64,000 nucleotides of DNA, taken from Arthrobacter sp. AFG20. GTDB taxonomy: Bacteria > Actinomycetota > Actinomycetes > Actinomycetales > Micrococcaceae. Below are positions 48,687 to 56,103 of the stretch, in pieces (positions within the stretch are counted from its first letter, which is position 1; the number at the start of each line of letters is the position of its first letter). The stretch is from assembly GCF_002892795.1 (NCBI RefSeq), contig NZ_PJMC01000008.1, positions 124,001 to 188,000 on the forward strand, written 5' to 3'. The notes below the pieces were generated by a model that did no database searches, had not been told where the DNA came from, and saw only the letters and a program-made list of their open reading frames with translations. A program made the position numbers and the translations under genes.

Positions 48687-49688
48687 ATGCCCCGCCCGTA
48701 CACCCTGTTCACCGGCCAGTGGGCCGACCTCCCCTTCGAGGAAGTCGCCAGGCTCGCCTCAGGCTGGGGCTACGACGGCCTGGAAATCGCCGTCTCCGGG
48801 GACCACCTGGACGCCTGGCGCTGGGACGAACCCGGCTACGTCGAATCCAAACTCGCAGTCCTGGAAAAGTACAACCTGAAGGTCTGGGCCATCTCCAACC
48901 ACCTCAAGGGCCAGGCCGTGTGCGATGACCCCATCGACTTCCGCCACGAAGCCATCGTCGGATCCAAAGTCTGGGGCGACGGCGACCCCGAAGGCGTCCG
49001 CCAGCGCGCCGCCGAGGAAATGAAACACACCGCCCGGCTCGCGCGCGCTTTGGGTGTGGACACCGTCGTCGGGTTCACCGGCTCCTCCATCTGGCAGTAC
49101 GTCGCCATGTTCCCGCCCGTCCCGGAGAAAGTCATCGACGCCGGCTACCAGGACTTCGCGGACCGCTGGAACCCCATCCTGGACGTCTTCGACGAATGCG
49201 GGGTCCGCTTCGCCCACGAGGTCCACCCCAGTGAGATCGCCTACGACTACTGGACCACCGTCCGGACCCTCGAAGCGATCGGACACCGCCCCGCGTTCGG
49301 GCTCAACTGGGACCCGTCCCACTTCATGTGGCAGGGCATCGACCCCGTCTCCTTCATCTGGGACTTCAAGGACCGGATCTACCACGTCGACTGCAAAGAC
49401 ACCAAGCTCCGCCCCACCGGCCGGAACACCGTCCTCGGCTCCCACCTGCCCTGGGGCGACCCGCGCCGCGGCTGGGACTTCGTCTCCGCCGGACGCGGCG
49501 ACGTCCCCTGGGAAGCATCCTTCCGTGCCCTCACCGCGATCGGCTACACCGGACCCATCAGCATCGAATGGGAAGACGCCGGCATGGACCGCCTCCACGG
49601 CGCCCCCGAAGCCCTCGCCAACCTCAAGAAATTCGACTTCCCCGCATCACAGACCAGCTTCGACGCCGCCTTCAGCAGCAAAGACTGA
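48687..49688 (+). CDS. TIM-barrel sugar isomerase/epimerase-like protein
   Basis: A 333-residue TIM barrel related to the sugar phosphate isomerase/epimerase family. Probable metal ligands: Glu in FAHEVHPSE, Asp/His in LNWDPSHF, Asp in YHVDCKDT and Glu in ISIEWED. In the published levoglucosan pathway two such proteins (LgdB1, LgdB2) carry out elimination and hydration of 3-keto sugars. It begins 1 base after the preceding stop, with AAGGAG upstream. A 21-bp-arm palindrome follows 8 bases after the stop. Confidence 0.87.
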   Translation: MPRPYTLFTGQWADLPFEEVARLASGWGYDGLEIAVSGDHLDAWRWDEPGYVESKLAVLEKYNLKVWAISNHLKGQAVCDDPIDFRHEAIVGSKVWGDGDPEGVRQRAAEEMKHTARLARALGVDTVVGFTGSSIWQYVAMFPPVPEKVIDAGYQDFADRWNPILDVFDECGVRFAHEVHPSEIAYDYWTTVRTLEAIGHRPAFGLNWDPSHFMWQGIDPVSFIWDFKDRIYHVDCKDTKLRPTGRNTVLGSHLPWGDPRRGWDFVSAGRGDVPWEASFRALTAIGYTGPISIEWEDAGMDRLHGAPEALANLKKFDFPASQTSFDAAFSSKD

Positions 49689-49696
49689 CGCCCTTT

Positions 49697-49761
49697 GGAG
49701 TTTTTGTACAGATATCGCGAGCAAAAGTGCCTTTTGGGGCCGATATCTGTACAAAAACTCC
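49697..49761. repeat. 21-bp-arm palindrome, copy 1
   Basis: GGAGTTTTTGTACAGATATC(G) at 49697-49717 is a perfect inverted repeat with 49741-49761, loop 23 bases. A second copy with the same GAGTTTTTGTACAGATA arm lies at 53019-53083. The A/T-rich arms contrast with the surrounding high-GC sequence. Confidence 0.9.
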
Positions 49762-49791
49762 ACGGACCAGCGCACGGCAACGACGCCATGG

Positions 49792-50058
49792 AGCGATTCC
49801 GTGGACTGGTTCCCCCATCTCTCTCCCGACGGCCGGCTGGCCAGCTACATCCGGTTCCCCGGCGGCACGCAAGGCCACCCCTCGGACCTGCCTGTCGACG
49901 TCGTGCTTGTCTCCACGGATGACTGGGCCACGCCGCTGCACACCTGGCCCTTCTTCGGCGGGCAGGGAACACTGAACGTTAATAGCTGGTCGCCCGATTC
50001 CGCCCGGTTCGCGTACGTCGCCTACCCGCTCGCCACCACCGACACTTCAAAGGAGTAA
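49792..50058 (+). pseudogene. C-terminal remnant of a TolB/PD40-type beta-propeller protein
   Basis: An open stretch of about 85 codons with DWFPHLSPDGRLASY, GTQGHPSDLPVDV and FGGQGTLNVNSWSPDS, which is the usual C-terminal blade sequence of TolB-like (WD40-like PD40) proteins. These normally have 270 residues or more; here the upstream part is missing and is replaced by the palindrome at 49697-49761. GTG at 49801 could start a short peptide, but a decayed gene is more likely. It ends 4 bases before the next gene. Confidence 0.7.
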
Positions 50059-50062
50059 GTAC

Positions 50063-51088
50063 GTGACCAAACAACACACCGGCACCTCCGACGGGCAAAT
50101 CCGCTGGGGCATCCTCGGCACGGGATTCATCGCGGGACTGCAAACACAGGACCTGGCCGAGAACGGCTTCAAGGTGCAGGCCGTCGGTTCCCGCAACGCG
50201 GAATCGAGTAACGCGTTCAGTGAAAAGTTTGCCATTCCCGCCGCACATGCAAGTTACGAAGCACTGGTTGCGGACCCGGACGTCGACGTCGTTTACGTCG
50301 CCTCACCGCACACGTACCACCACGCGCACGCGCTGCTCGCCCTGAACGCCGGAAAGCACGTGCTGGTGGAGAAGCCGTTCACCATCAACGCCCGGGAAGC
50401 GCAGGAAATCTTTGCGCTGGCTGAGGCCAAGGGGCTCGTGGCACTGGAGGCCATGTGGAGCCGCTTCCTCCCCCACATGATCCGGCTCCGCGAGATCATC
50501 GCTGAGGGCTCACTCGGGCAGATCCGGAAGGTCACGGCCAGCCACAACCAGAACCTTCCCAAGGATCCCGCGCACCGGCTCAACGATCCTGCCCTGGGCG
50601 GCGGGGCCCTGCTGGACCTCGGCGTCTACCCTGTCTCGTTCGCCATCGACGTCCTTGGCATGCCGGACACCATCCGGGCCAGCGCTTCCATGACGGCCAC
50701 GGGCGTGGACCGGCAAACGGCAGCAATCTTCGAGTACGCGGACGGACAGCAGGCGCTCCTGGACTGCGCCTTGGACATCGCCTCAAACAACCGGGCAGTG
50801 GTTATCGGGACAGAGGGTTGGATCGACATTGAGTCCACCTGGTACAACCCGACGCCCTTCACGTGGTTCGACAATGCGGGGAACGTCCTGGAGAAGTTCG
50901 ATCAGCCGGTGACCAGCCGGGGGATGCAGTTCCAGGCTGCCGAAATGGAACGCCTCGTCAGCGAAGGCCTCACCGCAGGCACTGTTCTTCCCCCGAGCGG
51001 GAGCGTGGCTGTCATGGCCGCGATGGACGAGATCCGTCGCCAGATCGGCCTCAAGTACGACGCCGACGCACCGTCGTCGCTGCAGTGA
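50063..51088 (+). CDS. Gfo/Idh/MocA oxidoreductase
   Basis: A 341-residue dehydrogenase: WGILGTGFIAGLQ, VEKPFTIN, and at the catalytic site GGALLDLGVYPVSFA, in which Tyr replaces His as in glucose-fructose-oxidoreductase-like members. MWSRFLPH is another family mark. GTG start behind AAGGAG. It is cut off from the operon by the palindrome and TolB remnant, and its last 38 bases overlap the convergent glycosyltransferase gene. Confidence 0.9.
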   Translation: MTKQHTGTSDGQIRWGILGTGFIAGLQTQDLAENGFKVQAVGSRNAESSNAFSEKFAIPAAHASYEALVADPDVDVVYVASPHTYHHAHALLALNAGKHVLVEKPFTINAREAQEIFALAEAKGLVALEAMWSRFLPHMIRLREIIAEGSLGQIRKVTASHNQNLPKDPAHRLNDPALGGGALLDLGVYPVSFAIDVLGMPDTIRASASMTATGVDRQTAAIFEYADGQQALLDCALDIASNNRAVVIGTEGWIDIESTWYNPTPFTWFDNAGNVLEKFDQPVTSRGMQFQAAEMERLVSEGLTAGTVLPPSGSVAVMAAMDEIRRQIGLKYDADAPSSLQ

Positions 51089-52124
51089 CAGCCCCGGGCT
51101 GTCCGCCGAGGATCTGTTCGTAGAGCGCCAGATGGTCGGCCACCATGCGGGCCGAGCTGAAGCGCTGCTCGACGGCGGCGCGGCAGGCTTCCCGGCTGAG
51201 GCCCGCGGCCTGGGCGGCGAATCCAGCGAGCTGGTCGGTGCTGCCCAGGTATCCCGTGACGCCGTGGTCAACGATTTCCGGAGCAGCACCGAAAGGGGTC
51301 CCCACAACGGGCGTTCCGGTGGCCAGTGCCTCGATCATCACGAGCCCGAACGGTTCGGGCCACTGGATCGGGTTCAGGAACGCGAGCGCACCACCCATCA
51401 GTTCGTATTTCTCGGCGTCGGACAGCGGCCCCATGAATTCCATGCCGGGGCCCAGCGCCGGCTTGACGACGTCGTCGAAATAGCCCTGCTCGTCGGATCC
51501 CTGGATCCGGGCGCTGATGCGCAGGGGGATTCCCGAGGCATCTGCGATCTGGATTGCTTCGAGGATGCCCTTGTCCGGGGACAGCCGTCCGACGAAGCAC
51601 AGGTAACCGCCGTTCCCCTGGCCCACCGGAACGGATGCCACATCCATGCCGTGGTGGATCACCTTTGTCACCGGGACCTCCGGCGAACGGCTCACCTGGT
51701 CACGGGAGATGGCGATGATGCCTGTGGTCTTTCCGATGGCGGTGTACAGGTCCACGGCCTGCGGAGCCAGGCGGATGTGGATGGTGGTGACCACAGGGAC
51801 TCCGGCCGGCCGGTGGGCATACAGCGGTCCGCTCAACGTATGGTCGTGGATGATGTCCACCCCTGCCATGCCATCGTAGGCCCTGATGATGTGGCTCAGC
51901 TCCGACAGTGCGAGCCCCAGGTCCGCCGGTTCCGAGGGGCGCATCCGTGGGGCGAGCCGAACGGGGCAGGTGCTGTCGGAGGGTGCCGCCAGCAGGACGT
52001 CATGCCCGGCCTTGGCGAACCCTCGCGCAAGGCTGTCCACCACCCGTTCGGTGCCGCCGTAGCCGGGCGGCGGAACGGGAATCCACGGTGCCGATATCAG
52101 TCCGATGCGCACTTTGCCTCCCAT
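51051..52124 (-). CDS. family 4 glycosyltransferase (GT-B fold)
   Basis: A 357-residue GT4-type protein with an N-terminal GGTERVVDSLA motif and a C-terminal nucleotide-sugar site: LCFVGRLSPDKG, PIQWPEPFGLVMIEALATGTPVVGTP. Acceptor and donor are unknown. No sugar-polymer cluster is adjacent. The first seven residues are optional, since the conserved sequence starts at VRIGLISAPW. Its 3' end overlaps the convergent Gfo/Idh/MocA gene by 38 bases. Confidence 0.88.
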   Translation of the reverse strand: MGGKVRIGLISAPWIPVPPPGYGGTERVVDSLARGFAKAGHDVLLAAPSDSTCPVRLAPRMRPSEPADLGLALSELSHIIRAYDGMAGVDIIHDHTLSGPLYAHRPAGVPVVTTIHIRLAPQAVDLYTAIGKTTGIIAISRDQVSRSPEVPVTKVIHHGMDVASVPVGQGNGGYLCFVGRLSPDKGILEAIQIADASGIPLRISARIQGSDEQGYFDDVVKPALGPGMEFMGPLSDAEKYELMGGALAFLNPIQWPEPFGLVMIEALATGTPVVGTPFGAAPEIVDHGVTGYLGSTDQLAGFAAQAAGLSREACRAAVEQRFSSARMVADHLALYEQILGGQPGAVTAATTVRRRRT

Positions 52125-52286
52125 GAATGTACGGCTGACCGCCGGGAGTTAGTCCAAACAATATGGCCGGTCCTGCCGTCAAACAAGGGCTGTGCGAGTC
52201 CGGGCGCAGCAGCCGCCCCAGGACCGAGTGACCAAAGCAACTGTCCGCGCAGGAATGCAGGGGAAAGACCGGGAGTTGTCGCAGGC

Positions 52287-52997
52287 ATGAAGATTGAGAT
52301 CTGGTCAGACATTGCCTGCCCCTGGTGCTACATCGGCAAGCGCCGATTCGAAGCCGCCCTCGCCGAGTTTCCGCACCGCGACCAGGTGGAGGTGCAGTGG
52401 CGCAGCTACCAGCTGGACCCCAGCGTGCCCGAGCACTATGACGGCACGGAACTGGACTACCTCAGCAAGCGCAAGGGCATGGCCCCCGACCAGGTCACGC
52501 AGATGTTTGACCATGTAGCAGCCCAGGCCAAAGGCGAGGGCCTCAACTACCGGTTCGACGCCGTCGTCGTTGCCAACAGCTTCACGGCCCACCGGCTCAT
52601 CCACCTGGCCGCCGCGAAGGGCAAGCAGGACGTGGCCAAGGAGCGGCTGCTCAGCGACCACTTCGAGCACGGCAAGGACATCGGCAGCCCCGACTACCTC
52701 GCGTCGGTTGGCGCGGATCTTGGGCTCGACGCCGACGACGTTGCCGAGCTGTTCAGTACCGACAAGTACGCCGACGACGTCCGCCGCGACTTCGCCGAAG
52801 CCCGCGCCTTGGGCATCAGCGGCGTGCCGTTCTTCGTGATCGACCGCAAGTACGGTCTGTCCGGAGCCCAGCCCGCGGCCAGCTTCACCGTGGCCCTCGA
52901 ACAGGCCTGGCAAGAGTCGCACCCGCTGGTGATGGTGGGCGACAAAGCCAACGGGGACAACGCCGAGGCATGCGGCCCGGACGGCTGCCCCGTCTGA
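52287..52997 (+). CDS. DsbA-family (FrnE-like) oxidoreductase
   Basis: A 236-residue thioredoxin-fold protein without a signal peptide. The redox motif CPWC occupies residues 11-14, and YIGKRRFE with the later GISGVPFFVIDRKYGLSGAQ (cis-Pro loop) are typical of FrnE-type DsbA proteins. A C-terminal ACGPDGCPV adds a second Cys pair. It should act on disulfides in the cytoplasm, perhaps in oxidative stress. The next element downstream is a palindrome. Confidence 0.9.
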   Translation: MKIEIWSDIACPWCYIGKRRFEAALAEFPHRDQVEVQWRSYQLDPSVPEHYDGTELDYLSKRKGMAPDQVTQMFDHVAAQAKGEGLNYRFDAVVVANSFTAHRLIHLAAAKGKQDVAKERLLSDHFEHGKDIGSPDYLASVGADLGLDADDVAELFSTDKYADDVRRDFAEARALGISGVPFFVIDRKYGLSGAQPAASFTVALEQAWQESHPLVMVGDKANGDNAEACGPDGCPV

Positions 52998-53018
52998 GCC
53001 TTGGGCAGCTAGGTTCTT

Positions 53019-53083
53019 CGAGTTTTTGTACAGATATCGTCCCCTGAAGGGCGTTTAGCGCCCATTATCTGTACAAAAACTCG
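53019..53083. repeat. 21-bp-arm palindrome family, copy 2
   Basis: CGAGTTTTTGTACAGATA (53019-53036) pairs with TATCTGTACAAAAACTCG (53066-53083). The loop contains a nested GGGCG...CGCCC hairpin. Same arm as copy 1 at 49697-49761. It lies 21 bases after the DsbA-like stop and 36 bases before the TetR gene. Confidence 0.88.
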
Positions 53084-53119
53084 GAACGGTTTGGTGACAG
53101 ATCGCGGTAAAGTGCCCCT

Positions 53120-53767
53120 ATGCCCCGGATTTCGGCTCCCAGCAACGCCGCGCAGCGCGCCGAGACCCAGCGCCGCATCCTGAACGCCTTCGGTGAGCTT
53201 CTCTTCTCGCACGGGCTGCCCGGACTGACTATGACGGACGTTGCCCGGCACGCAGGGATCGGCCGTACGGCTGTGTACAACTACTACGCCGACATCGAAG
53301 AGCTCCTGATTGCCTACGCACTCGTGGAGACGGAACGGTTCATGACTGGGCTGCGGGAGTCGCTCGCCCGGCTGGACAATCCGGTGGACCGGCTGGCCCT
53401 GTACGTGCGGGCCCAGGTGGAGGATCTCAGCCGCCGGCATCTGCCGCCGGGTCCGGCCATGGGCGCCGTCCTCTCGCCGGCGTCGTTCGCCAAGCTGGCC
53501 GACCACGTCGGCGGGCTCAGCGACATGCTGCAGGACATTCTTCGCGACGGCATGGACCAGGCCTACTTCCCGGTGGCAGACCCCCTCCAGCAGGCGCAGC
53601 TGATCCACGGCACGCTCTCCTCCAGCGCCGCCCGCGGCGACGCCTCCGCGGACCTGGAGGAACGGATCTCGCGGACCGTCCGCTTCATCCAGTTGGGCGC
53701 CGGGGCAAGGTTCGACGACGGCGGCCGCCCCTTGCGCCTGCAGCCGCCTGCCGCTGCGGCCGGCTAG
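53120..53767 (+). CDS. TetR-family transcriptional regulator
   Basis: A 215-residue repressor. The N-terminal HTH is clear (RRILNAFGELLFSHGLPGLTMTDVARHAGIGRTAVYNYYADIEEL, residues 17-60). The C-terminal ligand domain is unassigned. The short gap upstream contains a palindrome that might also lie in its promoter. No obvious target: it is convergent with a LytR_C gene, and no transporter is divergent from it. Confidence 0.9.
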   Translation: MPRISAPSNAAQRAETQRRILNAFGELLFSHGLPGLTMTDVARHAGIGRTAVYNYYADIEELLIAYALVETERFMTGLRESLARLDNPVDRLALYVRAQVEDLSRRHLPPGPAMGAVLSPASFAKLADHVGGLSDMLQDILRDGMDQAYFPVADPLQQAQLIHGTLSSSAARGDASADLEERISRTVRFIQLGAGARFDDGGRPLRLQPPAAAAG

Positions 53768-53780
53768 GGAACAGCCAGCC

Positions 53781-53834
53781 AAGGCTCGGGCTGCAAAGGC
53801 TCAGGCTGCAAAAGGCTCAGGCTGCAAAGGCTCA
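53781..53834. repeat. 15-bp tandem repeat (AAGGCTCAGGCTGCA)
   Basis: Three copies (53781-53795, 53796-53810, 53812-53826; one extra A between the last two) and a partial fourth lie between the convergent TetR and LytR_C genes. The partial copy runs into the stop codon of the LytR_C gene. Confidence 0.75.
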
Positions 53835-54506
53835 GGGCTTGGCGCCCTGGGTGGGCATGACTGGCCACTGAGACTCGTCGGCAACGCGACGAGTCTCCCG
53901 CGGGCAGCTGAGCTGGCCCGGCGTCTGGTCAACAAGCTGCGGCTTGACCAGGCCGCGGTAGTCGCCAGTCAGGATCACGTCCACGCTGGCGTCCTTGCGG
54001 CCGTCCTGGAAGTAGTCCGAGCCAGGCAGATTCCGCTGGACGGTAAAGGCCGCCGCTTGTCCGGCGGCACCTGAGACGATGGCCGCCACGCCGCGGTAGC
54101 CGGTTTCCGTGTTGGCCACGTTGCCGAGAACAAACTTCCTGGCCTTGAACTCATTGGCTGCCGCCTTGGCCAGGCCGTTGCGGCTCGTGGCGTTGAGTAC
54201 GTTCACCTTCACCTTGGCGGGCGGCGTGTAGTCGAAGGTCGTGGCCGGGCAGACGGAGGAGTTCTCCTGGGCCTGGATAGCGGACGGAAACTTGATCTGC
54301 CCGCTCATCACACCCATTGCCCCCATGATCCCTGCGACAATGAGGCCAAGCAGCAGCACGAGCACCACACCGTGCAGGATCCGGCGGCGAAGGCGGCCGG
54401 GGTTTTCCGCGTTCTCGTCGTCCTCGACGAACGTGGCCCTGAGCTCGGGGCCACTAATTACGCGGTGACCGTGAAGGACGGTCACGTCTCTGGGTTTTCT
54501 AGCCAT
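53832..54506 (-). CDS. LytR C-terminal-domain protein, membrane-anchored
   Basis: A 224-residue protein: N-terminal cytoplasmic tail, one membrane segment (about 46-68, VVLVLLLGLIVAGIMGAMGV) and an extracellular LytR_C domain (VKVNVLNATSRNGLAKAAANEF, VANTETGYRG). The domain is found in the LytR-CpsA-Psr cell-envelope context but here stands without the catalytic domain. It overlaps the upstream small gene by 8 bases, forming a two-gene operon. Confidence 0.9.
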   Translation of the reverse strand: MARKPRDVTVLHGHRVISGPELRATFVEDDENAENPGRLRRRILHGVVLVLLLGLIVAGIMGAMGVMSGQIKFPSAIQAQENSSVCPATTFDYTPPAKVKVNVLNATSRNGLAKAAANEFKARKFVLGNVANTETGYRGVAAIVSGAAGQAAAFTVQRNLPGSDYFQDGRKDASVDVILTGDYRGLVKPQLVDQTPGQLSCPRETRRVADESQWPVMPTQGAKP

Positions 54507-54798
54507 CGATCACAAGCACCCTTGCATGTATCGCGGTGCGCTGGTGGAGTGCAGTCCTTACCGCCCGGTGCAGGCCGTCCTCCAGATAGAGGGTGCCCTG
54601 GTACTGCACCACGTGGGGAAACAGGTCCCCAAAGAAAGTGGAGTCCTCGGCAAGGAGCGCTTCAAGATCCAGGGTCCGCTTGGTGGTCACAAGTTCATCC
54701 AGCCGCACGGGACGGGGCGGAAGAGCCGCCCAGTCTTTGGGGGTACTGAAACCATGGTCGGGGTAAGGGCGTCCCTCGCCCACAGCTTTGAATATCAC
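54499..54798 (-). CDS. small conserved ParB-like protein
   Basis: A 99-residue protein with the conserved sequence STPKDWA, PVRLDELVTTKRTLDL and YLEDGLHRAVRTALHQRTAIHARV. The DGLHR segment looks like the ParB-type DGHHR motif. Orthologues are often labelled as VapB-type antitoxins automatically; no toxin is adjacent here, so I do not adopt that. The 8-base overlap with the LytR_C gene suggests co-translation. Function unknown. Confidence 0.7.
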   Translation of the reverse strand: MIFKAVGEGRPYPDHGFSTPKDWAALPPRPVRLDELVTTKRTLDLEALLAEDSTFFGDLFPHVVQYQGTLYLEDGLHRAVRTALHQRTAIHARVLVIDG

Positions 54799-54946
54799 TC
54801 TGCCAGCTTAAGCAACTGGCCGGTTCAAGGGAATGTGGGTTCAGCGCGCCGCGGGAGGTTGTAGCCAAACAGTAACTATCTGTCACATGCTGGCCGCCTG
54901 CCTCGGCCCGGGCGGATTGCCCGGTGGCGGCTGACAGAATGGAACC

Positions 54947-55876
54947 ATGACTGCACCTACCGCGAATGCTGCCCCGGGGTTCGGCGCCCACACGCCGTCA
55001 GCACCCGCCCTGGCCCTGCTCCTGGACGTTGACGGCCCGGTTGCCAGCCCGGTGACCAGGGATGTGAAACCGGAAATCATTGCTGATTTGGTGGCTCTCG
55101 CAAACGCCGGAGTACCGGTCATCTTCAACACCGGGCGCTCGGACGCCTTCATCCGCGAGCAGGTCATGGAGCCCATGATCGCCGCCGGAATGCCGGGCGG
55201 AACGCTGATCCACGCCATCTGCGAAAAAGGCGCGGTTTGGTTCAGCTACACCGCGGCCGGCCCCGGACCCATCCACGTGGACCACGAGCTTGCCGTGCCG
55301 GCAGCCTACGGCGACGATGTCCGTCGCATGGTGGCTGAGGACTACTCTGCCCACATGTTCTTCGACGAAACCAAGCGCGCCATGGTGTCGGTGGAGCAGC
55401 ACATTGACGTGCCCAGCAGTGAATACCTCGCCGAGCAGAAGCTGTTTGATGCCGAGGCGATGCAGCTGATGGAGCGCCACGGACTGGGGGTCGTGCGGCT
55501 GGACCACCATGCACCCAACTCCGACGACGAGATCGACTACCGCGTGGACCCCACCATCATTTCCACGGACATTGAATCGGTGCGGCTGGGCAAGGACCTC
55601 GGCGCGAGCCGCGCTGTGGAGCTGCTTGCGGCCCAGGGCATCATGCCGCAGGCGTGGCGGACGGTCGGCGATTCCCGCACGGATTACGCCATGGCCGACT
55701 GGCTGCACCACAACGACCACGCCGTGAAGCACGTCGACGTCAGACCTGCGGACGGCATCCCGGCCAAGCCCTACGACGTCCTCACCGCCGCCGACCTGGG
55801 CCTGCAGGAAACGGTCATTCACGACGACGCCGGGGCGGCGTTCCTGTCCAGTTGGCGGCAGGCGCTCCTCGGCTAG
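54947..55876 (+). CDS. HAD-superfamily hydrolase
   Basis: A 309-residue protein with motif I LLLDVDGPV (about 25-33), where the second acidic residue is Asp as usual, motif II VIFNTGRS and motif IV RTVGDSRTDYAMADWL. The type-C2-like cap lies between. The motifs point to a phosphatase; the substrate is unknown. Monocistronic layout with a hairpin 38 bases downstream. Next on the same strand is the Stealth phosphotransferase. Confidence 0.85.
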   Translation: MTAPTANAAPGFGAHTPSAPALALLLDVDGPVASPVTRDVKPEIIADLVALANAGVPVIFNTGRSDAFIREQVMEPMIAAGMPGGTLIHAICEKGAVWFSYTAAGPGPIHVDHELAVPAAYGDDVRRMVAEDYSAHMFFDETKRAMVSVEQHIDVPSSEYLAEQKLFDAEAMQLMERHGLGVVRLDHHAPNSDDEIDYRVDPTIISTDIESVRLGKDLGASRAVELLAAQGIMPQAWRTVGDSRTDYAMADWLHHNDHAVKHVDVRPADGIPAKPYDVLTAADLGLQETVIHDDAGAAFLSSWRQALLG

Positions 55877-55914
55877 GCCCGCTGCCGCGGCCCAGCGGGC
55901 CGGGCCAGGGCCCG

Positions 55915-55939
55915 CGGGCAGGCCTTGGCCGCCTGCCCG
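55915..55939 (+). terminator. hairpin after the HAD gene
   Basis: CGGGCAGGC (55915-55923) pairs with GCCTGCCCG (55931-55939), 7-base loop. It lies 38 bases after the stop and before the Stealth gene. No T-run. Confidence 0.45.
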
Positions 55940-56103
55940 GCATGTTTCCCGGCAGGACTATCATGCAAGTAAGACTTCACCACCCCTAGCAGCATGGGAG
56001 AAACGCCATCACGGACGTAACGGTTCAGGACGACATCTATTACGGCGGTCAGGCAGCCGAGGACGACGTACCCGCACTCGCGGAAGCAACGTCGCCGGCG
56101 GCT

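Noticed and set aside
53120..54798. Toxin-antitoxin module around the small ParB-like gene
   Set aside because: No toxin-like neighbour is present; the overlapping partner is a LytR_C membrane protein.
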